From Epiperipatus broadwayi (taxonomy: Eukaryota; Onychophora; Udeonychophora; Euonychophora; Peripatidae), in assembly GCA_028023455.1 (NCBI GenBank), contig JAQFVV010006309.1, positions 1,694,511 through 1,758,510 on the forward strand: a stretch of 64,000 bases of DNA, given 5' to 3'. The notes below the pieces were generated by a model. The model searched no databases. It was not told where the DNA came from and saw only the letters and a program-made list of their open reading frames with translations. This document shows, piece by piece, positions 35,161 to 46,199 of this stretch. Each line of letters begins with the position of its first letter. The stretch's first letter is position 1. A program made the position numbers and the translations under genes.

Positions 35161-36588
35161 AATTTATTACAGATATGAACTATAATCATGATTTTAAGTA
35201 TCTATAAAAAAAAGGAACATTCACATACATTTATCTTGTTTCCAGAAAACTCAACTGATGATACAGTTAACAATTGGTTGATAACAGAAGGCTATATAAG
35301 ATATATACTTTTTGGTTAATATCAACAAATTAATTTTTTGTTAGTACTTTTTGAATTTGTAATATTTTTTATGAACTGCTAATTGTTTGTAAATAATTTT
35401 TTTAGTTGCATTGTTCTTGTTGTAACCATTTTACACAATATTTTTTCATATTGTCATATTGTAGATGCTACTTGATGATGTTTGTTAGCGTCAAGATAAA
35501 TGTTATTGTTTTATGCACTGTGATACAGGACTATGTATTAGTCTTATGAGATTCTTTGCTTTAAATCATGTAAATATATTACACATTGGTCACTATAATA
35601 TTGTTAACATGTTTATATGTATATGATTTTAATTGTAAATGAAGATCTTTTAAAAAGCAATCATAAATCCAAACAATCACATTTTAACTTAAAATTACAT
35701 TTTTAAAAGCTAAGCTGATAATCAAATGCTTCGATAGTATATTAATCTGTACATTGATTGTGACACATTTATTTATGGTAGTTTGAAATAATTAGTATTT
35801 AACGTAACATAAAATGCTAATTATGACCCCCAGTTGTATTGTAAGTTCATATGCACATTCAGGACCTTTTCCAAAGACTATTAAAAGAATTAAACAGTTG
35901 AGTACAAGACCATATGATGATATATGTCCATCGTTAGTAGAAGTTTGTGATTATTTGTCATCTTAATACAATTTATTCAGTAATCTCAATTTTAGAATGA
36001 CTACATAAACTGTAATGAGTTTTTTATGATAAAGTAACTGTATATTAATAATTAAAGATATAAATAAATAGAAAATTCTCATCTTGAATACAATTTTTGT
36101 CAATTATAAAAAATCATTTGTATTTTGTTTCAGACTGTTGTATATATTGATAATCTCTGATAATATTTAAGTGGCCTGAGGCTTGTCACTAAAATATATG
36201 CAAATTCCATGCTTATTTTGCAGAGAAAGAAGACTGTACTATGTTCAATTCTTTGTGCAGTCTAACTTACTATCTTGTATTCATGCTGTTTCTTAATGCA
36301 TCAATGAATTATGTAAAGATATTAAAATTTGTTTATTCAGTGATATCTAAAATGCTGTGTTATTTATCTATCAATGCTTTCATTGCAATGTCATTTTCAT
36401 TTTTTATATCAGATTATGATAATTTTATTAATATCAAAAATAAAAACTGAATTCATTTTTTATGAAGACTTTGCAGAAACTGTAAATTATGGTTGAAAGT
36501 TATTAGCTCTATAAATGTTAATGTTCTGATGTTGTTTTTAATTTTTGAATAATATATAGATTGATTATTTCACATGCTTTTACAGGCT
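35161..36588. other. AT-rich DNA without recognised gene
   Basis: No gene was recognised. A GATGATGTTTGTTAGCGTCAA word near 35,474 loosely resembles the retroelement tails at 858 and 21,412, but is too weak to call. The frame at 36,241-36,450 has no recognised motif. Confidence 0.4.
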
Positions 36589-36808
36589 ATTAATAACAGC
36601 AGCAAACTCTCCCTACAGTAGTGCCACCAAGTGATAACTTTCATAATCAATAGATGCAAAAAGGTTTGTGCATATGTGTTAATTTGGGGATACTGGATGA
36701 GTAGACACTATATGAGTATTTTATGCACAAACCTTTGTGCATCCATTCATTATGAAAGTTAGCACTTAGTAGAACAACTGTATGGAGAGTTCACTATTGT
36801 TATTAACT
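36589..36808. mobile_element. F1 foldback family, copy lacking the standard tail
   Basis: Arms start TATTAATAACAGCAGCAAAC and end GTTCACTATTGTTATTAA. The family words CTCTCCCTACAGTAGTGCC, AATCAATAGATGCAAAAAGG and TGGGGATACTGGATGAGTAG are present. The usual GTGATCATGTGATG tail is not found on either side. Flanking direct repeats are not clear. It may be a rearranged copy. Confidence 0.65.
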
Positions 36809-37179
36809 GTTTTTATTCCAGGTATTCATTCTATGAATAAATAAGTGATAGTTATCTAATCCAAGATAAAACTATAATAGTTTTTAACATTTAGTTTGTA
36901 ATTGATAATTCTTTATAAACTTTGTAGTTTTATTCTTTATGAAAATTATTTTTATCATAGAAGTTATAAAAATCAAACTGTAATTACAATTAACTAATTA
37001 TCTATCCTTCAATAATTTTATAAAAGGCATCATTACATCTAAAAGACATTGAATCTTCTAATACTAAAAGTAAACCATGAATAACATTAATCATATCAGC
37101 AAAATATAGTCATGTTTTTTAGAAATATATTAATATTTTTTACTCAATCAACTAACTGATAGATATTTTCAATATCTAA

Positions 37180-37850
37180 ATTACTGAAACCACAATTCTC
37201 ATCTAAAAAAAAATCATTAATTTTATTACAAGTCAAATAAAAAAGAAATAGAAAATTGACCAAAATTAATATAAACTTTACAAAATTTTACAAAAAATTT
37301 TGAAATTGTATTAACAATATTTCCTATAAAATCAAGAGTACAGCTAAAGGAAAATTAACTTTGTGGGTCTTAAGCTTAAAGAAAACCTTACGAGCAACAT
37401 AATCACTAGGATAATAATTAAAATAATTAGCTCTATCAAAATACTTTACTACTCAACTTAGATATTTTCTTTCCAGAAATACTATTTAAAATTTCATATT
37501 TTTATTATGTAAATATAAAGAAACTTTATGTTTAAAATCATTATTATTTAACAATACAAAATAGCCACCTATATCCTTACCTATTAGGACAGCATTGGCT
37601 TTCAATCTTGAGAGGCCAAAATAAATTGTTTACTCTCAAGTAATTGCCTATTTAAAACTGTTTGTAAAATTATCATATGTATCTTCTTAAGGTGTGAATA
37701 AAGTTGTATCTCTGAAACTAAAATTATTTTATTCTGATCTAGCATTTTTTCATAACATTTAATTGCCGAGTTACGAATATAATAAATAGGTCTGAAATTA
37801 TTAGCCTTTCAATTATAAGAAAGCTGTTTTCTTAAATTTTACTTATAGAA
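37180..37850 (-). pseudogene. Penelope-like element (PLE) reverse transcriptase relic
   Basis: The minus strand shows blocks of a PLE-type RT in order. They are GKDIGGYFVLLNNNDF near 37,570 (family KADKGG..VI...DY), YFDRANYFNYYPSDYVARK near 37,420, and FFKLKTHKVNFP near 37,350-37,386 (family hallmark YGLPKTHKPNIPLRP). After a frameshift comes DFIGNIVNTISKF near 37,310. Upstream, LLESKQFILASQD resembles the N-terminal linker. The downstream palm domain and the GIY-YIG endonuclease are not recognisable. The assignment rests on motif order, with several frameshifts. Confidence 0.6.
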
Positions 37851-38794
37851 ATAGAAGACTATAATCTTGAAATTAATATTTATTTTCAAAGAAGACAATT
37901 TGTTTTGGATTGTATTGTCTTAGATTATCCATCATGGTTTTATTAAGAATACTATATTTAATAAATATATTTATAAGCTAATTTTATAAATATTGAAGTT
38001 AAGAAAAAAATGAATTTATTTTTATACCTTTTATGACTTCGATTTATAGACTTATTGATAACAATAGTCATTTATTGGGTGGCGTGAAATTCTTGGAAGG
38101 AAGGTTGTGATTTAAATTCATTACTAGATAGTTCGCAAAAATTTATTTCTGGTATCGTTTATAAAATTATTTATAATTCTGAGTAAAATTTGTATAGGTT
38201 AGAGTAAATTGATCTCAATGAAAGAGTTATAAAGTGCATAAAAATAGACATCATAATTTATCTTTATTTATGAACATAATACAGGCTGTAATATATTATT
38301 TGGCAATGCAGATGTTATTTTTTATGAAACAATGGATTGAAAAAAAAAAAATCTTTTTGATGATGAGGTTATCACTCTTATGAAAACTTCTTTATTATTA
38401 AATGTAGGTGAAATTTAAAATGAATTATGGATGTTATGATTAATTTATTTTCACTTGAGAAAATATATTTGTGCAATAGATGGAACTATAATCATAATAG
38501 AATTTTATTATAAGTTTATTACTTTACTAGTATTTTAATGTTATATGATTTTCTATTTTATACTTTATTGTTTTATGAAAAGACATGCTAAATATTATTT
38601 ATCTACACCAATTATATTTTATGCAAAAAAAGTACAGTAACGCAAAACTTGTATGACATATATAAACTTATGCCTAAAAATTTGGCACATTATTCTAAAA
38701 CAGAAGTCACTCCTGACAGACTATGCATATGATTATATTATTCCTTTCATTTCAGAAATCTTCAGCTAAATATTCTAAACATAACCTACAAAGA

Positions 38795-38880
38795 GTGTCA
38801 GCGCGACTGCCTTGCACTTGCAAGCAGTTGCCCGGGTTGCCGGTTCGCGTCCCGGCCGATGCTATGACACTTAAAAAAAA
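38795..38880 (+). repeat. tRNA-derived SINE, type 1, copy 2 (5'-truncated)
   Basis: It begins within the A-box region (GTCAGCGCGACTGCC). A 7-nt insertion or duplication lies in the anticodon loop (CTTGCACTTGCAAG). It continues through GGTTCGCGTCCCGGCCGATG and GACACTT to an A12 tail. It is 5'-truncated relative to the 52-kb copy. The 68- and 84-codon frames over it on either strand are not genes. Confidence 0.75.
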
Positions 38881-38938
38881 AAAACTTTTTAGAAAAGATA
38901 TTTTACAGAAAACAAAAAGATTTTTGTAAAAGAAAGAC

Positions 38939-39307
38939 TGTATTAAACATGAATAGTCAGATAAAAAATAGTCATAGATCACATGACCCCATTCTTTTAA
39001 GCTCATAGGATGTAAACAATGAGCATGCTCAACAAGATTTGTGATAAATGCTTAGCCAGAAAAAGCATTTAAAATATCTCTGCCAGGAAACTCCCCCCAA
39101 ACCTCTGACCAATGGTTTCATGCTTTGGCACTCCTTAGAGAGGTGCTAGAGTGTCTGAAGCTATCCTAGCACCTCTCTGAGGAGTGCCAAAGCATGAAAC
39201 CATTGTCCAGAGGTTTGGGGGGAGTTTCATTTAAATGCTTTCTTTGGCTAAGCATTTATCACAAAGCTTGTTGAGCTATTGGCAATGCTCATTGTATTCA
39301 ACATGAA
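38939..39307 (-). mobile_element. Foldback element C with 15-bp flanking direct repeats
   Basis: Long arms of about 130 bp, interrupted by small indels, run from 39,017 to 39,149 and from 39,166 to 39,294. They include CTCCCCCCAAACCTCTG and GGCACTCCTTAGAGAGGTGC and their complements. TGTATTAAACATGAA at 38,939-38,953 and TGTATTCAACATGAA at 39,293-39,307 form a 15-bp flanking repeat with one mismatch; the right copy abuts the right arm. A 63-nt unpaired segment lies on the left. Read on the minus strand this is arm, loop, arm, tail, as in elements A, B and F1. The tail holds AAAGAATGGGGTCATGTGAT, similar to the F1 tail. Confidence 0.75.
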
Positions 39308-39309
39308 GT

Positions 39310-40120
39310 GTAAAGATTAAGCTATAGATGCTAAAAAAGTACAATCAATTAGGCAATGTATTTAAGCCTCTTACAAAAAATAGTTTTCTGTAGTAGGCAA
39401 AAGGCAGCCTTGCAAATTGTATATAAATAGAATCGTGATTCGGTGTATTACATATACTTCTCTGAATCTGTTCTTCATATTGGTTTGCACAGTCATTGCA
39501 AAACTAATTAACTTTCAATTTTTTTTCTTTTGGAATTAGAATAGCCATATTCACTTATGAGTGTTTGTTAACGTCAATATATAAATAGAATTTAAAAAAG
39601 CATTATCAAGAAATTTTGTTAAAGTGGTAAATTACTGTATTTAATTTGATACTTAAGACAAGCAATATATTTAATTTTCAGGTATACCTTTCAAATTTAC
39701 TTTCATTATAATGCAGTGACTTAATTTTCTTTTATTTGATATTGCCTCCGAAGAAAGAGAAAAGATTTGTAATAATGCAACATCTGTTCTCCACATTGGA
39801 TTTGCCAACATCTGTTACTTTACTAAATGCTAAAATTTCTTTGAAAAATAAACTTTTTTTTTTTTTTAAATCTTTCTTGAATTTCTGAATTAAAACGAAA
39901 ACGATTCTAAAAAAAATACTATTACTCTTATTATTAAAGTCTATTTATATAAAATTTATCAAAAAAATTTAAAGGTTATAATCATGAAGACAATCTATCA
40001 CGATATTCGATATTCGTAAGAATTAAAACAATAAAGTAAATTATAATATACGAAGAGAAAAACATTCACATTAAATAATTAAATGAAATTCTAAATTAGA
40101 TTTCTTTCTTTTAAAGAAAT
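39310..40120. other. AT-rich DNA; partial R4 repeat at 39,478-39,560
   Basis: The only recognised part is the R4-like segment (CAGTCATTGCAAAACTAATT ... GAATAGCCATATTC). The rest shows T- and A-runs only. Confidence 0.4.
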
Positions 40121-40123
40121 ATA

Positions 40124-40165
40124 GGGTCATGTGATCTATGACTCTTATTTTGACTATTTATAATC
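40124..40165 (+). repeat. Solo copy of the element C tail
   Basis: GGGTCATGTGATCTATGACT at 40,124-40,143 is the exact reverse complement of 38,966-38,985 inside the tail of element C. The following TATTTTGACTATTT also matches loosely. No pairing arms were found beside it, so it may be a heavily 5'-truncated copy. Confidence 0.5.
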
Positions 40166-40344
40166 TATGATCATCTTTTTATTTACTTGACTGTTTAAGA
40201 TTATATCTCCAATATAATAATGCAACAGTATATCCAGTTCTATTATTTAAAAAGTAACAAAGAGTTTCTAAAAAGTAGCATAAAGATTTTCTAATGTTTA
40301 TAGTTTGTTTATATAATATAAACTATAAAGCTTAATAATAAAAC

Positions 40345-40500
40345 ATAAGTTCTTTCAACAAAAATCTCCAACAAAATAGCTATTATATGTTAATGAGAAA
40401 AACGTCTTTAGCCTCAGGAATTCTTGGTTAAGATGATCTCTAATGACATGGATACTATCTCCTCATTTCCATTCTTTATTATAATAACAATCCATGTAAA
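40345..40500 (+). repeat. Dispersed repeat R7, copy 2
   Basis: TCTCCAACAAAATAGCTATT, TTAATGAGAAAAACGTCTTT, AGCCTCAGGAATTCTTGGTT and ATACTATCTCCTCATTTCC recur with changes at 41,612-41,790. A partial inverted copy lies at 30,516-30,590. Confidence 0.55.
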
Positions 40501-41098
40501 TATTTAATTCAACACATACATCTCTGAAGAAGTTTAAAATAATATTAGCAAATTGTCAAAGAAGATGTTTTCCCATACTTTGGTATTATTCTTGTTATGA
40601 TATAGTACTCTGGTGACATTTGTATCTGGTAATATTTATTCAAAGATTCTGTTTATGATGTCATGTCATCCAAGAATCCTGGCAAGACTAATCCATTTCA
40701 AGTAAACTGATCTTTTCCTTTCCATTTTGTAAGATATTAAACTGTTTAGTTCACCACAGTGATGCTCCTTTCCTCCCAATATAATATGCCTCATGCATCA
40801 TTTGTAAGTAATACTGTTTTATATTGAAAAATACATTTACAACTAAAACTTTATATATACTTGTACTTTTTTTTGGGTAAAATTTTATATATAGTATTTT
40901 TTTTTAAAAATTTAAAAATTTTATAAGGTTAAACTTACAATTCACTATTCTTAGATAAAGCTAAAACTTTATCTTACAGTTTGTCATTTTGTTTTGGCTA
41001 AAAAAAAATGTAGAGCTAAAACGTTATGTTACATGCAGTTCACGATTTAAAAAAAACATTTCAGGGTTCTTTTTCATATCATTAGAAATGACATATAT

Positions 41099-41340
41099 TT
41101 TTTTAGATTTGAAGTTTGGTGTTACATGTGCTGGGTGTTTACAATAGAACAAAGGGTCATATTATCCAGGGGAGGGGCTGTTTTTGATGGCACAAAGTGC
41201 TGCATGAAAACACAAAAAGTGCCATATTAAAAGCTCAACAACTACCTGTTTTTATTTAGTATTATAATGTGTTTTTCCTTTTTCTATAATGAGTATATTT
41301 CCATTTTTTTTAGATTTGAAGTTTGGTATTACACATGGTA
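41099..41340 (+). repeat. Direct repeat pair of about 30 bp
   Basis: TTTTTTAGATTTGAAGTTTG followed by GTGTTACATGTG (41,099-41,130) recurs at 41,307-41,338 as the same 20-mer followed by GTATTACACATG. About 205 bp separate the starts. An isolated GC-richer patch (GGGGAGGGGCTG) lies between them near 41,170. Confidence 0.55.
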
Positions 41341-41365
41341 TGACCATGGTGATGTATTTTTCTAA

Positions 41366-41468
41366 GCTTGAAATATGTTTAAAATAATGCCTCCGGAGGA
41401 TGTGCAAACAAATTTTATCAATTAAGTTTATCAACTCATCCACTGGAGTCATTATTTTAAACATATTG
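41366..41468. repeat. Short foldback around GCCTCCGGAGGATG
   Basis: AATATGTTTAAAATAATG with CCTCCGGAGGATG pairs with CATCCACTGGAGTC and ATTATTTTAAACATATT (ending near 41,468). The arms are about 31 bp with mismatches and the spacer about 40 nt. No flanking duplication was found. The 83-codon minus frame at 41,252-41,503 spans it and is not credible as a gene. Confidence 0.65.
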
Positions 41469-41559
41469 TGAATGTAGAATATGCCATTGGAGTAATATGT
41501 CATAGCAGGAATAATATCAAAATACCTGCTATTCTTTTACATTCTCATACCTATAAAAA

Positions 41560-41790
41560 TAACAATCTGGATTTAAACCCATATAAGAATTTGAGTTTAA
41601 AATAAGAGATCCCCTTCTACTTCAACAAAAACTCCAATAAAATTGCTATTATGGATTAATGAGAAAACTTGTTTTAGCCTCAGAAATTATCAGTTAGTAG
41701 TAATTGATAATTTCTTGGTAACATCAAAGGTTAAAGGTAATCTGTTTACACGAATATTATCTCCTTATTTTTATATTCTATTATAATTTA
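41560..41790 (+). repeat. Dispersed repeat R7, copy 3
   Basis: It contains GGATTTAAACCCATATAAG, ACTCCAATAAAATTGCTATT, TTAATGAGAAAACTTGTTTT, AGCCTCAGAAATTATCAGTT and ATATTATCTCCTTATTT. It is collinear with copy 2 about 1.27 kb upstream. Confidence 0.55.
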
Positions 41791-41799
41791 TAATACTAT

Positions 41800-43176
41800 A
41801 TATATATATATACTACACATTTAAATTGCGCCTTGTACCTTAATTAAATAGTTAAATACACACAATAGCAAAAAATTTAAATTTCAATATAGTAATATTC
41901 TTTGTAATCTTTTAAAACTAAAACTACAGCAATTGCACTTAAAACTACCTTATATAATATTATTAATGCATTAAGTAATATTTAAAGTGTATATTAATAG
42001 TCTGTTATAAGTACAAATTTTGATAATAATGTTGTTTAGGGTATAAATAATGTACTATAGTACTTATTAAAATAATGTACTTTTTATTGTAAGAAAATCT
42101 AAATTTTAATAATTATCCATTAAATCTATAAAATTAGTTAGCTTAAAATATTTTAAATAAATCATTAGATAATATTAAGTAAGACAAAGCATTGTCCAAT
42201 GAAAGCATTTCTAATTATACATTGAACTGTTTTGGTGCTTGATTGTGTGTTATTTTGCAATATTTAATTTAAAGAATTGACTTGTATTTAATAAATATTA
42301 AATACATATGAGAAATAATTTATTTCATGCAAAGTTTATTTGATAACATTTAGTTTATTAAATAATTATCTTAAAAAAATATTTATTATATAAATTAAAT
42401 AGCTATTTTTAGAATATTTTATTTTTCTTTCTTTTTTTCATTCTTTAATTAAATCTAAAAATAGAACTGAAACTTAGTGATTAGAAACTGATTTTATTGG
42501 ATGATTGATTTCAGTAGTCAGCTTTTAAACCAAATTTCTATATGGCTTTAAACCCAAACAGCTATTTTTATAAATATGAGAGCTGTCTTATTTTACATTC
42601 TGTAAATAATAATTCATTTTTTCTAGAGAGTTGTATGTGTTAAATTAAAGATTTTTAAAAATTTATTATGATGTAAACAAAGCAAAGTATAAATATACAT
42701 CCATGAAATAATTAAAAATCTATTTAGTAGTGGTTGTTTCTAGTAAACTCTAAATTACTATTTACAGACATAAGGCTAACTACTTTGGTTTAGTACCCAA
42801 TAAAAGCTTTTTTGTCTTGAGTTTAATTAGTAATAAATGTATTTGTATGTATATATTTATATGCATATATTAAGATCTCAGAACTTATATAAAATTTGTA
42901 TGTGTATTAAATGTTTTTATTAATGTACAGTTATGATGCTCCCTATAGTATACAGGATTGTAAATAAATAAAGCATGAGCTATTATCTACTAATTCACAC
43001 AATCTGCTAGTGATCTTGGAACAAAATATAATGGATTCAGGAGTCCCATTGGTTAAACAAAAAAAAAAATCAAACTGTGATAATTGTAATATTGAAAAGT
43101 AATAATAATATTATTATTTTTTAAAACCACTTTATTATTATTAGTAGTATTAAAGCATCACATATTAACCAAAAAT
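41800..43176. other. AT-rich DNA without recognised gene
   Basis: About 1.4 kb without recognised features beyond an AT dinucleotide tract near 41,800. Confidence 0.4.
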
Positions 43177-43320
43177 CAGATATACTAATCTTTAACTAAG
43201 GTTTAAAGTTTATATCTGTGCTAGAGATAATCTCTAGTTTAGTAAAGGATAAGTGATAATTATTATTGTATTTATCTGAGGTGGATGGTGTCAAAGTTGA
43301 GAGTGGAGTGAGTTTGACAG
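43177..43320 (-). repeat. Dispersed repeat R3, inverted copy
   Basis: The reverse complement reads AACTTTGACACCATCCACCT ... CTAGAGATTATCTCTAGCAC ... AGATATAAACTTTAAACCTT, matching 3,372-3,514. Confidence 0.6.
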
Positions 43321-43964
43321 TTGTAAATAAAAGTATAATAATTTTTTTTCTTCTGATGAAAATTTTATAAAACTGTTATTAGCTAGTAGAAAAGCATAGA
43401 AAAGATTGGTATATTTTATTTATAAGTATTCTCATCTTGAATTAGAATAGATTTGGATTTTTTATCTTAATATGCCAACATTCAAACTCTTAGGAATCAG
43501 GTCAGAACTATTAATATTAATTTATTATTATTAATGTAGAAATTTTAATTTACATCTCAATATATTTATCATTGTTAACATAATCAAAGTTGTATTTGGT
43601 AACATTTGTTTATCTTTTGTATATAAATTGCTGCCCCTCCCCTTTAAAATTTCATTTTAACTAATTACATATTTGTAGTTTTATAGTTATTCTTTCAGAA
43701 ATAAATATTTTTTGTTTTATATCAGTTATAGAATTTTTGGTACTATATTTTTATAATTATTTTTTTATTTGTATTTATATTTATTTATTTTCTTATATAT
43801 TTTTATTGATTTTTTTTTGTACATTTGTATTGCTTTTTTAAAACTTATAACTTAGTGAATACTTACATATGATTTTTTTTCTCATTTTAATGCATTTTTT
43901 TTCTCTTTTTAATTGGTTTATTTGTTTTATTGAATTATTAATCTTTGTGACGGCCTGTATTTTA

Positions 43965-44600
43965 TTGGCTGAGTGAGGTAAAAGTGTAAACTTTTAATTG
44001 GACAAAATCACACTCAAGCCTCCAAATATATTTGTCTTTTAATATAATATTCACTTTAGTTTTGTTTGTAAAATGTATATTAATAATTTGTCAGGTTATC
44101 AAAGTGAATGAAAGTTTTTTCAAAAATAAATTTCTATTTATTTATTAAGAAATATTCGATAGCAGCAAATTTAAAAATAAAAGTTAGTAACGAATTAAAA
44201 AGAGTTGCTGATGTAAATGATTTCTTTGTCAGTTTTACGTTATGGAAAAGTAAATACTTTTTTGCTAAAATCTTAAATATTTTTACTAAAATCTTAAATA
44301 TTTTTCTAAAATAATTTTATTTTTTAGCATATTTTATTAAAATAATTTATAATTTGTCAAAAAATATTTTTAAAATGATCTAAAACATTTGTTTATCATT
44401 TTCGAAATGAAACAAAAAAGATCGTAGCATTTGTCTTTGATTAGGCAGTTTTCTTTGTCCTTGACAGCCAATGAGAATGTATTTGATGGCTAAGAGCCAA
44501 TCATCGTGAAGCTTATTTTTTTGTTACAGCTTTACTGGCAGTTTTATTGATTTTTTACTTGTAAAATAATTCAAGAGAGGGCAGCATCTTACAGAACTTT
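43965..44600 (+). repeat. 620-bp dispersed repeat R5, copy 2
   Basis: Collinear with 17,740-18,365. It starts ATTGGCTGAGTGAGGTAAAA and ends GAGAGGGCAGCATCTTACAG. AGCCAATGAGAATG near 44,466 matches AGCCAATAAGATTC of copy 1. Unlike copy 1, it is not enclosed by inverted arms. An internal tandem CTAAAATCTTAAATATTTTT doubling lies near 44,265. The 68-codon frame at 44,108-44,314 is not shared with copy 1 and is not called. Confidence 0.7.
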
Positions 44601-46047
44601 TTAAAACCTTTCCAATGATTGCAAAATCTTTAGCATACCATTAAAAATGACATCAAGTGGACACGAGTCAACTCGAACTAAACACGCTAAAGGTTAATAG
44701 TATTCTGAGTCCACATCAAACATAGATTCTTTGTTAATTTACAGCATGAAAGTTCCGTATTTGTTGTTATTAATTTTGCATTATGAATATATGCATAATT
44801 AAAATAATGTTATCCACAGATATAATATTATGTAATTCACAAATTTCACTATTGTGGGCAAAAACATCTGAAGCAGTAAGTATGTAAGGTTTCACTATAA
44901 CAAATCTCTTATTTATAAACATAATTTTTTGATATAATAACCAGTATTGCTAAGCACCCACAATACTATGCTATTGTCTTTTAAAACATGAAAGAATATT
45001 TAATCATGTTTTATGATGTCAAGAAACATGCAGCTGTTAGCAGAAAGCATAATGATAGAAACAGGAATTAAAAGAACCCTAGCTCATTAATAATATGAAT
45101 TGAACAATAAACAGAAAATCCAACTGTGTTTAGTTGAGTGTGATTTTGAACATGCATAAATAAAAATAGAAGTGTGTACTGTTTATCATATATTTTATAG
45201 CATAATATTTGTTCTCGAAAATTATTATATTTAATATTATAAAGACAAAGGCTTTAACTTTTTCACATGCGCCTTAAAATTGTTCATATTTACTTCACTT
45301 AAGTATTTATAATTGCAAATAGATTATATATTTCAATTATAGACTTTTTCGTAATTTATTGTGATATATAATAATACATATTGAAGCAATATTTTCTGAT
45401 TAATTTGAAAACTCCCCCTTGGATTTCCACTACCTAAAATAAAAATTTTAACCATATCTCATAACAAGTGATTTGTTTTAATTTCCAAAATCGTAAGTAT
45501 GTATTCATTGTCTATATTTAGAATTTTTTTTTTTTAGTTAGGGAATATTTTCCGACAATTTCTGTAATTAAAAAAATCCAGATGAGTCTATTGTAGAATC
45601 TAAACTTTTAAAAAAATATTTTACGGAAAACTACTTTATTAACGACATATCCAATAATATTTTTTCCTATAAATTATTAAATATTTTACTTACCGCAACT
45701 ATATTTTAAAATTTTATATTAAAATAACAATCATTTTTTATAATATAAATATTGATTTTTATCCTTCAAATACATTTAATATTTCTTATTTTCTAAAATC
45801 CTCATCATCAACCCTAAAAGAAAAGAAGCAGATTTGAAATGATTTATCTTTATATTTTCCTTTTAATTGTCTAATAATAATAAAAAAATCTATTTTATAG
45901 TTTTATAAATATAATAAAAATAAAACTTTAATTCAGAAAATCGTCTAATATCGATTGGTAAATGGGTATCTAATATTCTTAGGTGAGAGTAAAATAAGTA
46001 TGTAAATTGTTCAAACCCTTATCATCGTGCAATTGTTAAACCTGTTG
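44601..46047. other. AT-rich DNA without recognised gene
   Basis: No feature was recognised in about 1.4 kb. Confidence 0.4.
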
Positions 46048-46181
46048 AACAATGTCTTCTTTTTTTTTTTTTCATTATGTCATAGCATCGGCCGGGAGGC
46101 GAATCTGCAACAACCGTCTGCAACCAACCGCTTGCTTGCAAGGCGGCTGCGCTGACCTCTCGCCTAACAACAATGTCTTCT
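46048..46181 (-). repeat. tRNA-derived SINE, type 1, copy 3, with target duplication
   Basis: The 13-mer AACAATGTCTTCT lies at 46,048-46,060 and 46,169-46,181; T-runs allow a few more matching bases. Between them, on the minus strand, is a tRNA-like head: GGCGAGAGGTCAGCGC in the A-box region, CTTGCAA as the anticodon loop (triplet TGC), and ATTCGCCTCCCGGCCGATGC. TATGACATAATG and an A12 tail follow. A roughly 18-nt imperfect duplication lies in the anticodon-to-B-box region. The clean target duplication and A-tail show retroposition. Confidence 0.85.
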
Positions 46182-46199
46182 TTTTCTCTGTTTCTTTAT

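Noticed and set aside
35440-35500. Third ribozyme-like tail (GATGATGTTTGTTAGCGTCAA)
   Set aside because: It lacks the CTGANGA and GAAAC cores, so the similarity is too weak.
38752-39006. 84-codon minus-strand frame
   Set aside because: It is read across a SINE and the foldback C tail.
41252-41503. 83-codon minus-strand frame
   Set aside because: It runs through a foldback and a direct repeat, and the residues show no family pattern.
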